The position numbers were made by a program, and so were the translations under genes. Shown one piece after another: positions 5,909-11,531 of a stretch of 11,531 bases of DNA. A model generated the notes under the pieces. That model saw nothing but the letters and a program-made list of their open reading frames with translations. It was not told the origin of the DNA and made no database searches. Source of the DNA: BS750m-G62 sp964577175 (GTDB lineage: Bacteria > Planctomycetota > Phycisphaerae > FEN-1346); NCBI GenBank assembly GCA_964577175.1, contig CAZNYC010000129.1:1-11531 (forward strand). Direction: 5' to 3'. Every line of letters starts with the position of its first letter. Position 1 is the stretch's first letter.

Positions 5909-6820
5909 TCAAGCATCTTCCGATGAATCGGGGGCGGCCTCGTCTGCCGTCGGCGATTCACCCTCAGACGGGGCTTTCTGGTTTTCAGTTTCCCCGGCGG
6001 AGCGCGGTTCGCCTTCGCTTGCCTCCGCCTCAGTCTCCACCGGCACGGCGATGCGCTCGATCCCTGAGGCCAGGCCGGTCTCGGTGTCGGCCGTCACCAG
6101 CGCCCCGTGCAGGCGGAGGTCGCCGGTGGCCACGTCGAAGTGGCGCGGCATGCCGGTGATGAGCGTCGGGATGACCTTGTCCCGCCGACGGCCGAGCACC
6201 CCGTCGTGCGGGCCCGTCATGCCCAGGTCCGAGATGAAGGCGGTGCCCTCCGGCAGGACCCGCTCGTCCGCCGTCTGCACGTGCGTGTGCGTGCCGTAGA
6301 CGCACGTCACCCGCCCGTCCAGGTGCCAGCCCATGGCGATGCGGTCGCTGGAGGCCTCGGCGTGGACCTCCACGAAGATCAGTTGGGCCCGCTCGCCCAC
6401 CTCCTCCAGCACCGCCTCCACCGCGTGGAACGGGCACGAGGCGGGTTTCATGAACGTCCGGCCCAGCACGATGGTGACGGCGAAGGGGAACCCCGACTGG
6501 CTCTCGTGGACGGCCCAGGTGTGGCCGGCCGCCTCCGCCGGCAGGTTCGCCGGCCGCAGGATGCGGTCGGACGCCTTCAGCGTCGGCACGATCTCCTTGC
6601 GCCGGTACACGTGGTCGCCCATGGTAACCACGTCGACGCCCTCGTCGCGCAGTTCCCTGAAGATGGGCGGCGTGATGCCGGAGCCGCCGGCGGCGTTCTC
6701 GGCGTTGACGACGACCACGTCGATGCTGTGGGCCGCCAGGAGGTCCGGCAGGGCGGCGCGGACGGTCTTGCGGCCGGGGCGGCCGACCACGTCGCCGACG
6801 AGCAGGGCGCGGAATTGCAT
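5909..6820 (-). CDS. ymdB: YmdB-type metallophosphoesterase (TIGR00282 family)
   Basis: A cytosolic calcineurin-like phosphodiesterase; the Bacillus YmdB cleaves 2',3'-cyclic nucleotides and affects RNA turnover and biofilm choice. The 303 residues show the full metal-binding set: Asp10 in GDVVGRPGR, Glu41-Asn42 in NAEN, GDH at 68-70 where many members have GNH, His153 in VEVHAEA, and His178/His180 in GTHTHVQTADER, followed by FISDLGMTGP. The catalytic domain ends near residue 261; a 42-residue tail rich in Glu, Ser and Ala (about 262-303) is an acidic, probably disordered extension not needed by the family. The start ATG at 6820 gives the family N-terminus, but no strong Shine-Dalgarno precedes it. 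It lies downstream of rny on the same strand, as in Bacillus, but 247 bp separate them, more than half of it a palindromic element. Confidence 0.9.
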   Translation of the reverse strand: MQFRALLVGDVVGRPGRKTVRAALPDLLAAHSIDVVVVNAENAAGGSGITPPIFRELRDEGVDVVTMGDHVYRRKEIVPTLKASDRILRPANLPAEAAGHTWAVHESQSGFPFAVTIVLGRTFMKPASCPFHAVEAVLEEVGERAQLIFVEVHAEASSDRIAMGWHLDGRVTCVYGTHTHVQTADERVLPEGTAFISDLGMTGPHDGVLGRRRDKVIPTLITGMPRHFDVATGDLRLHGALVTADTETGLASGIERIAVPVETEAEASEGEPRSAGETENQKAPSEGESPTADEAAPDSSEDA

Positions 6821-6873
6821 GGGGGGCTCGCGCTTTCTTGTAGGGTTCGCGCTACGGGTGCGCGCTTCGCGTC

Positions 6874-6905
6874 GTGCGCTGTTCGAGCCCGCGCGCCGTG
6901 CGCTG
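6874..6905 (+). repeat. Solo left-end fragment of the palindromic element, next to copy B
   Basis: A 19-bp stretch GTGCGCTGTTCGAGCCCGC at 6874-6892 is repeated exactly 24 bp later (6898-6916), where it leads into full copy B. So an extra left end of the element sits in tandem directly before the complete one. Confidence 0.75.
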
Positions 6906-7034
6906 TTCGAGCCCGCTGCGGGCCTGTCCTCCGCAGCCCGAAGGGCGAAGGCGGAAGCAGCGGGTTATCCTCATCCGGCACGTCGTGTGCCGCGGCAGAT
7001 GGTGATGTCCGGCCGCTTCCGCGGCCGGCTCGAA
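6906..7034 (+). repeat. Palindromic interspersed element, copy B
   Basis: A 129-bp element from TTCGAGCC (6906-6913) to GGCTCGAA (7027-7034). Terminal 16-mers TTCGAGCCCGCTGCGG and the complement of the other end, TTCGAGCCGGCCGCGG, match at 14 positions. Internally it has CCGCTGC/GCAGCGG, TCCGC/GCGGA, GCCC-GAA-GGGC, CGGCAC/GTGCCG and CCGGCCGC-TTCC-GCGGCCGG. It differs from copy D at only one base. It separates rny from ymdB. Confidence 0.93.
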
Positions 7035-7067
7035 AGGCGCCCGGCCCTCTCGCGGCGCGCGGCCTGG

Positions 7068-8645
7068 TTACCGCGCGTACTCCACGACGCGGCGCTCGCG
7101 GATGAGCGTCACGCGCACCTCGCCGGGGTACGTCAGTTCGTCCTCGACGGCCTTGGCGATGTCGCGGCAGAGTTTGATGGCCGTATCGTCGCTGACCTTG
7201 TCGGCATCGACGACGACGCGGACCTCGCGTCCGGCCTGGATGGCGAAGGCGTTCTCGACGCCGTCGAAGCGGCCGGCGACGGTCTCGAGTTTCTCCAGCC
7301 GCTGGACGTACTTCTCGAGCGTCTCCCGCCTGGCGCCCGGCCGGCTGGCGCTGACGGCGTCGGCGGCGGCGATGACGGTCGTGTAGAGCATGTCCGGCAC
7401 GTTCGGCTCGTGATGGCCGCCGATCGCGTGGACGACCTCGGCCTGCTCGTTGTAGCGGCGGGCGAGGTCGGCCCCGATCTCGGGGTGCCCGCCCTCGACC
7501 TCGTGGTCAACGGCCTTGCCGATGTCGTGCAGGAGGCCGGCCCGGCGGGCCAGGCGGCCGTCGAGGCCCAGTTCCTCGGCCAGCATCCCCGACAGGGCCG
7601 ACACCTCGATCGAGTGCTTTAGCACGCTCTGGCCGTACGAGGTCCGGAACTTCAGCCGCCCCAGCAACTGGATTTCCTTCGGGTGCAGCCCGCGGACGCC
7701 CGTGTCCAGGGCCACCTGTTTGCCGGTCTCGACGATTTCCTGGTCCACTTCCTTCTGGCACTCCGAGACGATCTGTTCGATGCGCGGGGGCTGGATGCGG
7801 CCGTCGGCGATGAGTTTGACCATCGCCCGCCGGCCCACTTCCCGCCGGACCGAGTCGAACGACGACAGCACCACCACCCCGGGCGTATCGTCCACGATGA
7901 CGTCCACACCCGTGGCCCGTTCGAAGGCGCGGATGTTGCGGCCCTCGCGGCCGATGATGCGGCCCTTCATTTCATCGTTCGGGATGTCGACCGTCGCGAC
8001 GGTGGCCTCGGAGGTGTAATCGCTGGCCAGCCGCTGGATGGCGCCGGCGAGGAGTTCGCGGGCCTTGGCGTCGGCGGTTTCCTGGGCGCGTTCGGTGGTC
8101 CGCTGGATGAGGGCGGCCGCCTCGTGCTCCACCTCCGCCTCCATTCGTTCCAGGAGCACCGTCCGGGCCTCGTCGGCCCCCAGGCCGCTGATCTTCAGCA
8201 GTTGCTGCTTCTGCTCGGCGACCGTTTCGTCGAGTTCGGTTTGCTTGGCCTTGAGGTCGTCTTCGAGGGCGGAGACGCGCTTCTGCTCGGCCTCGACGGC
8301 CTTTTCCTTTCGGCTGAGGGTCTCGAGTTTCGCATCGAGGCTGTCCTCGCGTTTGACGACCTGGCGTTCGCGGCTGCGGAGTTCCTCTCGGGTTTCGGCG
8401 GCCTCTTTCTCGAACGCCTCGCGGGCCTTCATGGCCTCTTCGCGCGCTTCGACCTTGGCCTCTTTGCGGAGGCTGTCGGCGTCGCGGCGGGCCTGATCGA
8501 GGAGTTCCTCGGCGGCGGCCTTCGCCTCGCGGTCCCGCTTCTTCAGCCACAGGGCCGCGGCGACGATGCCGACCACCGCCACGACCACGAGCGCGATGGC
8601 GGCGATCGTCTCGCCCGCCCGCGCCAACGGCACATAGGGTTGCAT
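7068..8645 (-). CDS. rny: Ribonuclease Y
   Basis: The membrane-anchored endoribonuclease that starts mRNA decay in many bacteria lacking RNase E. The 525 residues have an N-terminal transmembrane helix (about 12-34) followed by basic KKRDRE, a long charged coiled coil (about 38-200, many Glu/Lys/Arg/Ala), the KH RNA-binding motif GRIIGREGRN (228-237) and the HD phosphohydrolase domain with His344, His373-Asp374 in LLHDIGKA and a GGHHE motif at 409-413. A longer frame reaches 8723, but the extra 26 residues look unlike the family; the ATG at 8645 puts the helix at the expected place and has GGAAAG at 10 nt. Length is normal for RNase Y. It lies upstream of ymdB in the arrangement known from Bacillus. 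No close promoter is clear; transcription may come from 9172-9145. Confidence 0.94.
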   Translation of the reverse strand: MQPYVPLARAGETIAAIALVVVAVVGIVAAALWLKKRDREAKAAAEELLDQARRDADSLRKEAKVEAREEAMKAREAFEKEAAETREELRSRERQVVKREDSLDAKLETLSRKEKAVEAEQKRVSALEDDLKAKQTELDETVAEQKQQLLKISGLGADEARTVLLERMEAEVEHEAAALIQRTTERAQETADAKARELLAGAIQRLASDYTSEATVATVDIPNDEMKGRIIGREGRNIRAFERATGVDVIVDDTPGVVVLSSFDSVRREVGRRAMVKLIADGRIQPPRIEQIVSECQKEVDQEIVETGKQVALDTGVRGLHPKEIQLLGRLKFRTSYGQSVLKHSIEVSALSGMLAEELGLDGRLARRAGLLHDIGKAVDHEVEGGHPEIGADLARRYNEQAEVVHAIGGHHEPNVPDMLYTTVIAAADAVSASRPGARRETLEKYVQRLEKLETVAGRFDGVENAFAIQAGREVRVVVDADKVSDDTAIKLCRDIAKAVEDELTYPGEVRVTLIRERRVVEYAR

Positions 8646-8869
8646 CGGGCACTCGCTTTCCAGGGAGGCGGACGCCCGCGCGCACGTCGCGCCGGGACGA
8701 AACCGCAAGGGGGGACGCGGCACCGACGTGGAGAGACCTCGTCGTCCGATACTCGAAAGGACGATCCGGAACCCGGCGACGAAATACCGGCCGACTCAGC
8801 CGGCGCAGACCGCTCCTGTCTGACGTGAGGAAACGATGCGAGGGCAGCCTGCGTCGTGCACGAATCTCC

Positions 8870-9138
8870 TGCCTTTCCCGCCGGTCGGCGGCGTCGCGGC
8901 CCGGACCCCGAGGGGATGGGCCGTGGGTTCCCGGTTCCGTCCTTTGCTGTACGGATCAGGCCGTCCCGGCCCTGCCCAGTGTGTCCGACGGCAGAGGCCG
9001 GCGGGCGGCCTTAGGCTCAACCACGTGCGGGGCCGAGTCGCCCCGCGCTCCCACTGATGGGTTCTCGTGTGTTCTCCTGGTTCGCCGGCGGCCACAACGG
9101 ACCGCCGTCACCATATCGGCTAAAAAACGGCTAATCCT
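8870..9138 (-). ncRNA. Candidate structured RNA upstream of rny (possibly 6S-like)
   Basis: No convincing protein is coded here on either strand, yet the sequence folds strongly. A 54-nt hairpin (8958-9011) has arms of 19 and 22 nt nearly fully paired around a 13-nt loop; GCGGGGC/GCCCCGC (9027-9033 and 9040-9046) forms a second; CGTGG and TT pair with AACCACG outside the first. On the minus strand CCGCCGG near 9090 can pair with CCGGCGG near 8880, closing a unit of roughly 210-220 nt. A perfect TTGACA at 9172 points into it. From memory, 6S RNA genes can lie next to rny or zapA in some bacteria, which prompts the 6S idea, but I could not confirm the 6S central bubble. Strand and ends are uncertain; 8646-8869 shows only minor inverted repeats. 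Confidence 0.3.
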
Positions 9139-9144
9139 GGAGTA

Positions 9145-9172
9145 TGATTAGGCACGCGGCGACGGGTGTCAA
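9145..9172 (-). promoter_or_regulatory. Possible promoter reading toward the RNA candidate and rny
   Basis: A consensus TTGACA (9172-9167) is followed after 16 bp by TAATCA (9150-9145), a poor -10 box. It overlaps a 6-bp inverted repeat, CTAATC (9131-9136) and GATTAG (9146-9151). Confidence 0.35.
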
Positions 9173-9175
9173 GGA

Positions 9176-9198
9176 CAAATAGGGGAAACCCCTATTGG
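9176..9198. repeat. Hairpin with 10-bp arms in the rny-murI gap
   Basis: CAAATAGGGG and CCCCTATTGG pair at 9 of 10 positions around an AAA loop. It lies directly upstream of the minus-strand TTGACA box, so it may be a regulatory dyad; no T-tract supports a terminator on the plus strand. Confidence 0.45.
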
Positions 9199-9245
9199 CG
9201 CCTCGGAAAACCGCCCGGCCGGGCTCTTCCCGCGCGGCGAGTGAA

Positions 9246-9322
9246 GGCGCGGCGGGTCTCCGCACCCGCCGCGCCCGAGACGGCGCGGCGCCCGTGGCAC
9301 GGCCGGTCTTGCCCGGCCGTGC
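9246..9322. repeat. Two perfect GC-rich palindromes upstream of element copy C
   Basis: GGCGCGGCGGGT and ACCCGCCGCGCC (9246-9257 and 9264-9275) are perfect 12-bp arms around CTCCGC. GCACGGCCGG and CCGGCCGTGC (9297-9306 and 9313-9322) are perfect 10-bp arms around TCTTGC. They differ from the 129-bp family and seem to be two further short palindromic repeats. Confidence 0.7.
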
Positions 9323-9338
9323 GCGGCGCCCGGCGCCG

Positions 9339-9467
9339 TTCGAGCCCGCTGCGGGCCTGTCCTCCGTAGCCCGAAGGGCGAAGGCGGAAGCAGCGGGGCA
9401 TCGTCATCCGGCATGTCGTGTGCCACGGCAGATGGTGATGTCCGGCCGCTTCCGCGGCCGGCTCGGA
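9339..9467 (+). repeat. Palindromic interspersed element, copy C
   Basis: A 129-bp copy from TTCGAGCC to GGCTCGGA, whose last bases are mutated. A fresh right end, GGCTCGAA at 9476-9483, follows. Counting that outer end, GGCGCCG before and CGGCGCC after the element extend the inverted repeat by seven bases per side. It has seven base differences from copy B. It lies 40 bp upstream of the murI -35 box. Confidence 0.92.
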
Positions 9468-9506
9468 CAACAGCCGGCTCGAACGGCGCCCAAATCGCCG
9501 GAGCGC

Positions 9507-9534
9507 TTGATTTGCCCGCCTCAGCCGATATGAT
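9507..9534 (+). promoter_or_regulatory. Sigma70-like promoter of murI
   Basis: TTGATT (9507-9512), 16-bp spacer, TATGAT (9529-9534). Transcription should begin near 9541, 25 nt before the chosen ATG, which rules out the in-frame ATG codons at 9530 and 9533. Confidence 0.6.
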
Positions 9535-9565
9535 GACTCGGCACGAGTGCGAGGCAACCCGTTCC

Positions 9566-10426
9566 ATGCAGCGGCCCATCGGCATCTTCGATTCCGGTCT
9601 GGGCGGCCTGACGGTCGTCCGGGCCGTCCGCCGGCGGCTCCCCGCCGAGGCCATCGTCTATTTCGGCGACACCGCCCGCGTGCCCTACGGCATCAAGAGC
9701 CCGCGGACCGTCACCCGTTTCGCCGAGGAGGCCTGCCGCCTGCTGGCCCGGCACGACCCGGCGTGCATCGTGGCGGCGTGCAACACGGCCAGCGCGACGG
9801 CCCTGCCCGCCCTGGCCGAGCGGATGGACGTACCGGTCCTCGGCGTCATCGAGCCGGGCGTGGCCCAGGCCCTGGCCACGTGCCCGGCCGGCCCCATCGG
9901 CATCATTGCCACCGAGGCGACGGTGGGCAGCGGGGCGTACCGGCGGGCGATCGCGCGGCGGGCGCCCGAGGTCCGCGTCGTCGAGCGGGCCTGCCCGCTG
10001 CTCGTGCCCCTCGTCGAGGAAGGCCGTTCGCCGGACGACCCCGTCGTGCGGGCGGTGCTGGAAGAGTACCTCGCCCCGCTGGCCGACGCCGGCGTCGCCG
10101 CCCTCGTCCTCGGGTGCACGCACTACCCGCTGTTGAAGCCGGCCATCGCGGCCGTGCTCGGCCCCGGCGTGCCGCTCGTCGACTCGGCCGAGGCCGTCGC
10201 CGACGGCGTGGCCGACCGGCTCCGGGCCGACGGCTGCCTCACGGAGGCCGCCGACGACGGCGGCGGGACCGCGGGCGTCGGGCCGTGGCAGTTCTTCGTC
10301 AGCGACAACCCGGACCGGTTCCGGGAGGTGGGCGGACGGTTCCTGGGAGCGCCGGCCCAGCCGGTGACCCTCGTGCCGGCCGAGACCCTCTCGGCCGACC
10401 CCGATCCGGTGGAGGAGGCGACGTGA
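9566..10426 (+). CDS. murI: Glutamate racemase
   Basis: A cytosolic enzyme that interconverts L- and D-glutamate, supplying D-Glu for peptidoglycan; its presence suggests that the organism makes a cell wall. The 286 residues start MQRPIGIFDSGLGG with Asp9 and Ser10 in the substrate site, then YFGDTARVPYG (32-42), catalytic Cys72 in ACNTASA, Glu151/Glu152 after LLVPLV, and the second catalytic Cys184 with His186 in GCTHYPLL, then VDSAEAVA (205-212). Both cysteines are present, so it should be active. The frame is open far upstream through element copy C, but the family N-terminus and the promoter at 9507-9534 both favour the ATG at 9566. GAGG at 9551 is a weak ribosome site at 11 nt. The downstream lipoprotein gene has no promoter of its own that I see and may be co-transcribed. 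Confidence 0.94.
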   Translation: MQRPIGIFDSGLGGLTVVRAVRRRLPAEAIVYFGDTARVPYGIKSPRTVTRFAEEACRLLARHDPACIVAACNTASATALPALAERMDVPVLGVIEPGVAQALATCPAGPIGIIATEATVGSGAYRRAIARRAPEVRVVERACPLLVPLVEEGRSPDDPVVRAVLEEYLAPLADAGVAALVLGCTHYPLLKPAIAAVLGPGVPLVDSAEAVADGVADRLRADGCLTEAADDGGGTAGVGPWQFFVSDNPDRFREVGGRFLGAPAQPVTLVPAETLSADPDPVEEAT

Positions 10427-10476
10427 GACAGTCCATTCGCCCAGGCGAAGCCGTTCGCGCCCGGTGCTGCGTGCTC

Positions 10477-10489
10477 TTTGAGCGCGCTG
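10477..10489 (+). repeat. Decayed left-end fragment before element copy D
   Basis: TTTGAGCGCGCTG resembles the element start TTCGAGCCCGCTG with two changes, and lies 16 bp before the real copy D start. This mirrors the solo left end before copy B. Confidence 0.4.
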
Positions 10490-10492
10490 TCG

Positions 10493-10621
10493 TTCGAGCC
10501 CGCTGCGGGCCTGTCCTCCGCAGCCCGAAGGGCGAAGGCGGAAGCAGCGGGTTATCCTCATCCGGCACGTCGTGTGCCACGGCAGATGGTGATGTCCGGC
10601 CGCTTCCGCGGCCGGCTCGAA
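10493..10621 (+). repeat. Palindromic interspersed element, copy D
   Basis: A 129-bp copy from TTCGAGCC (10493-10500) to GGCTCGAA (10614-10621), one base different from copy B. It fills half of the 263-bp gap between murI and the lipoprotein gene. Two extra right-end-like motifs follow, GGCTCGAA (10637-10644) and GGTTCGAA (10653-10660), reaching to 30 bp before the next gene's start. Confidence 0.93.
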
Positions 10622-10689
10622 AAGCGCCAAGCGCGGGGCTCGAACGACGGCCGGTTCGAACGGCACGGCGCGGCGCGTTCGTCGTCGTC

Positions 10690-11457
10690 ATGCTCACCGC
10701 TGCCCTGGCCGTTCTCTCGGCCGGCTGCGAGGGGCCTCGGCCGAAGGTTCACATGAAGGACTGGATCAAGAACCTCGTCTTCCCGCCGTCGACGTCGGAG
10801 CAGGTCATCGCGGTCCAGAGCCCGCAGGCCGACCGCCGGCGGGAGGCGCTCCAGGAAATCGTCGAGGACAAGAAGGCCCGCCGGGTGCCCTCGGTCGTCA
10901 AACTGTACTGCCTCGTCGCGCGGACGGATGAGGACCCGATGGTCCGCTCGGCGGCCGTCCGCGGGCTGGCGGTGATCGAGGGCGAGCCGGTCGTCCCCAC
11001 GCTGTGCAACGTCCTGGAGACGGACAAGGACACGTACGTGCGGGCCGACGCCGCCGCCGCCCTCGCCCATCACGACGACCCGGCCGGCGTGGAGGCGCTG
11101 GGGCATGCCCTGGCCTCGGACGAGAGCACGGACGTCCGCATCGCCGCCGCCGAGAGCCTCCGCCGGTTCCGGCACAAACGGGCCGCCGTCGCCCTCGCCG
11201 AGGCCGTCGGCCACGACGACCTGGCCGTCGCCTACAACGCCTGGCTGGGGCTCCGGTACATGACCGGCCAGGATTTGCCGCGCGAGACGGAGGCGTGGGA
11301 CCAGTTCCTCGCCTCGGCGGAGGACCCGTTCGCCGACTACGGCGACCCGCCGCCCGTGCCGGAGGCACCGAGCCAGCGGCCGCATTTCACCCGCGGCATC
11401 ACGGACTTCGTCAAGAGCCTCTTCGAGAAGGACCCGCTGGAAGAGGAACTGGAGTAA
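10690..11457 (+). CDS. HEAT-repeat lipoprotein
   Basis: A 255-residue protein. The first 13 residues, MLTAALAVLSAGC, form a lipobox (LSAGC) with Cys13 as the likely lipid-modified residue, so it should be tethered to a membrane. Residues about 48-185 contain repeated helical pairs of the HEAT/PBS-lyase type, for example VRSAAVRGLAVI (85-96), VRADAAAALAHHD (117-129) and VRIAAAESLRRF (149-160). The end is Pro-rich (219-230), then a short segment ending in an acidic EEELE. HEAT proteins act as protein-binding scaffolds; no partner can be named. The start is uncertain: the signal peptide lacks the usual basic n-region and no Shine-Dalgarno precedes it. The alternative ATG at 10753 has GAAGG at 5 nt but would remove the lipobox. 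Element-derived sequence ends 29 bp upstream and may have replaced the original 5' end. Confidence 0.75.
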   Translation: MLTAALAVLSAGCEGPRPKVHMKDWIKNLVFPPSTSEQVIAVQSPQADRRREALQEIVEDKKARRVPSVVKLYCLVARTDEDPMVRSAAVRGLAVIEGEPVVPTLCNVLETDKDTYVRADAAAALAHHDDPAGVEALGHALASDESTDVRIAAAESLRRFRHKRAAVALAEAVGHDDLAVAYNAWLGLRYMTGQDLPRETEAWDQFLASAEDPFADYGDPPPVPEAPSQRPHFTRGITDFVKSLFEKDPLEEELE

Positions 11458-11466
11458 GGCACCCCC

Positions 11467-11531
11467 GTGCCGTTCAAGCCCGCTGCGGCGCCGGGGCACG
11501 CTGTGCCTTTCGAGCCCGCTGCGGCGCCGGG
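11467..11531 (+). repeat. Two tandem left-end fragments of the palindromic element
   Basis: A 29-bp unit at 11467-11495 recurs at 11503-11531 with two differences, 36 bp apart. Each contains TTC(A/G)AGCCCGCTGCGG, the element's left end, then runs into GGCGCCGGG instead of the element interior. The window ends here, so a full copy may follow. Confidence 0.8.

Noticed and set aside
6906..6920. Resemblance of GTTCGAGCCC to a tRNA T-loop, suggesting a tRNA-derived element or attachment site
   Set aside because: No acceptor stem, anticodon arm or D-loop can be found around any copy; a short GC-rich match is not enough.
8825..9151. Small plus-strand frames in the rny-murI gap
   Set aside because: Arg/Pro/Gly-rich composition typical of chance frames in GC-rich DNA, no ribosome site, no family pattern, and they overlap strong hairpins.
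9547..11457. Single 636-codon frame spanning murI and the HEAT protein
   Set aside because: Its first part is murI read in the wrong frame and its middle is element copy D; only the part from about 10690 resembles a protein.
6874..11531. CRISPR array
   Set aside because: The repeats are kilobases apart, contain no regular spacers and no cas genes are nearby.

Overview
The window is GC-rich bacterial chromosome with short, mostly intergenic gaps. Two secreted-type genes, one with a complete PEP-CTERM sorting tail, a cytoplasmic RNase Y and YmdB pair, a HEAT-repeat lipoprotein and the codon use together suggest a planctomycete, perhaps of the Phycisphaerae. This is inferred from gene content only; there is no rRNA or other marker to confirm it.

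Layout from left to right. On the minus strand lie a 5' fragment of a secreted LamG-type protein (1-330), the signal peptide peptidase sppA (708-1769) and a subtilisin-like protease with a PEP-CTERM tail (2027-3775). A divergent promoter region (3776-4174) separates these from trxB on the plus strand (4175-5215), which is followed by a broken DUF3800 gene (about 5344-5807). Minus-strand ymdB (5909-6820) and rny (7068-8645) follow as a conserved RNA-decay pair. A gene-free, hairpin-rich stretch of about 920 bases comes next (8646-9565); it may encode a structured RNA upstream of rny. The plus-strand murI (9566-10426) and a HEAT-repeat lipoprotein gene (10690-11457) close the window.

The most striking feature is a family of short palindromic elements of 128-129 bp. 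There are four full copies (1890-2017 reversed, 6906-7034, 9339-9467, 10493-10621) plus several solo or tandem end fragments (6874-6892, 9476-9483, 10477-10489, 10637-10660, 11467-11531). Each begins TTCGAGCC and ends GGCTCGAA, has imperfect 16-bp terminal inverted repeats and can be drawn as a closed multi-arm fold. Copies at 6906 and 10493 differ at one base. The diverged copy at 1890 has changed both arms of one internal hairpin while keeping them complementary, which suggests selection on structure. No transposase is present, so these look like non-autonomous elements, similar in style to MITEs or Rickettsia palindromic elements.

Recognisable sigma70-like promoters lie before the LamG gene, sppA, the subtilase, trxB and murI. 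The LamG gene and the subtilase have unusually long structured 5' leaders (about 157 and 258 nt). The subtilase leader contains a terminator-like hairpin, so it may be an attenuated leader or may overlap a small RNA of about 110 nt. The genes do not form one pathway: secretion and surface functions (LamG protein, SppA, subtilase), thiol redox (TrxB), RNA turnover (RNase Y, YmdB) and peptidoglycan precursor synthesis (MurI) simply sit side by side.
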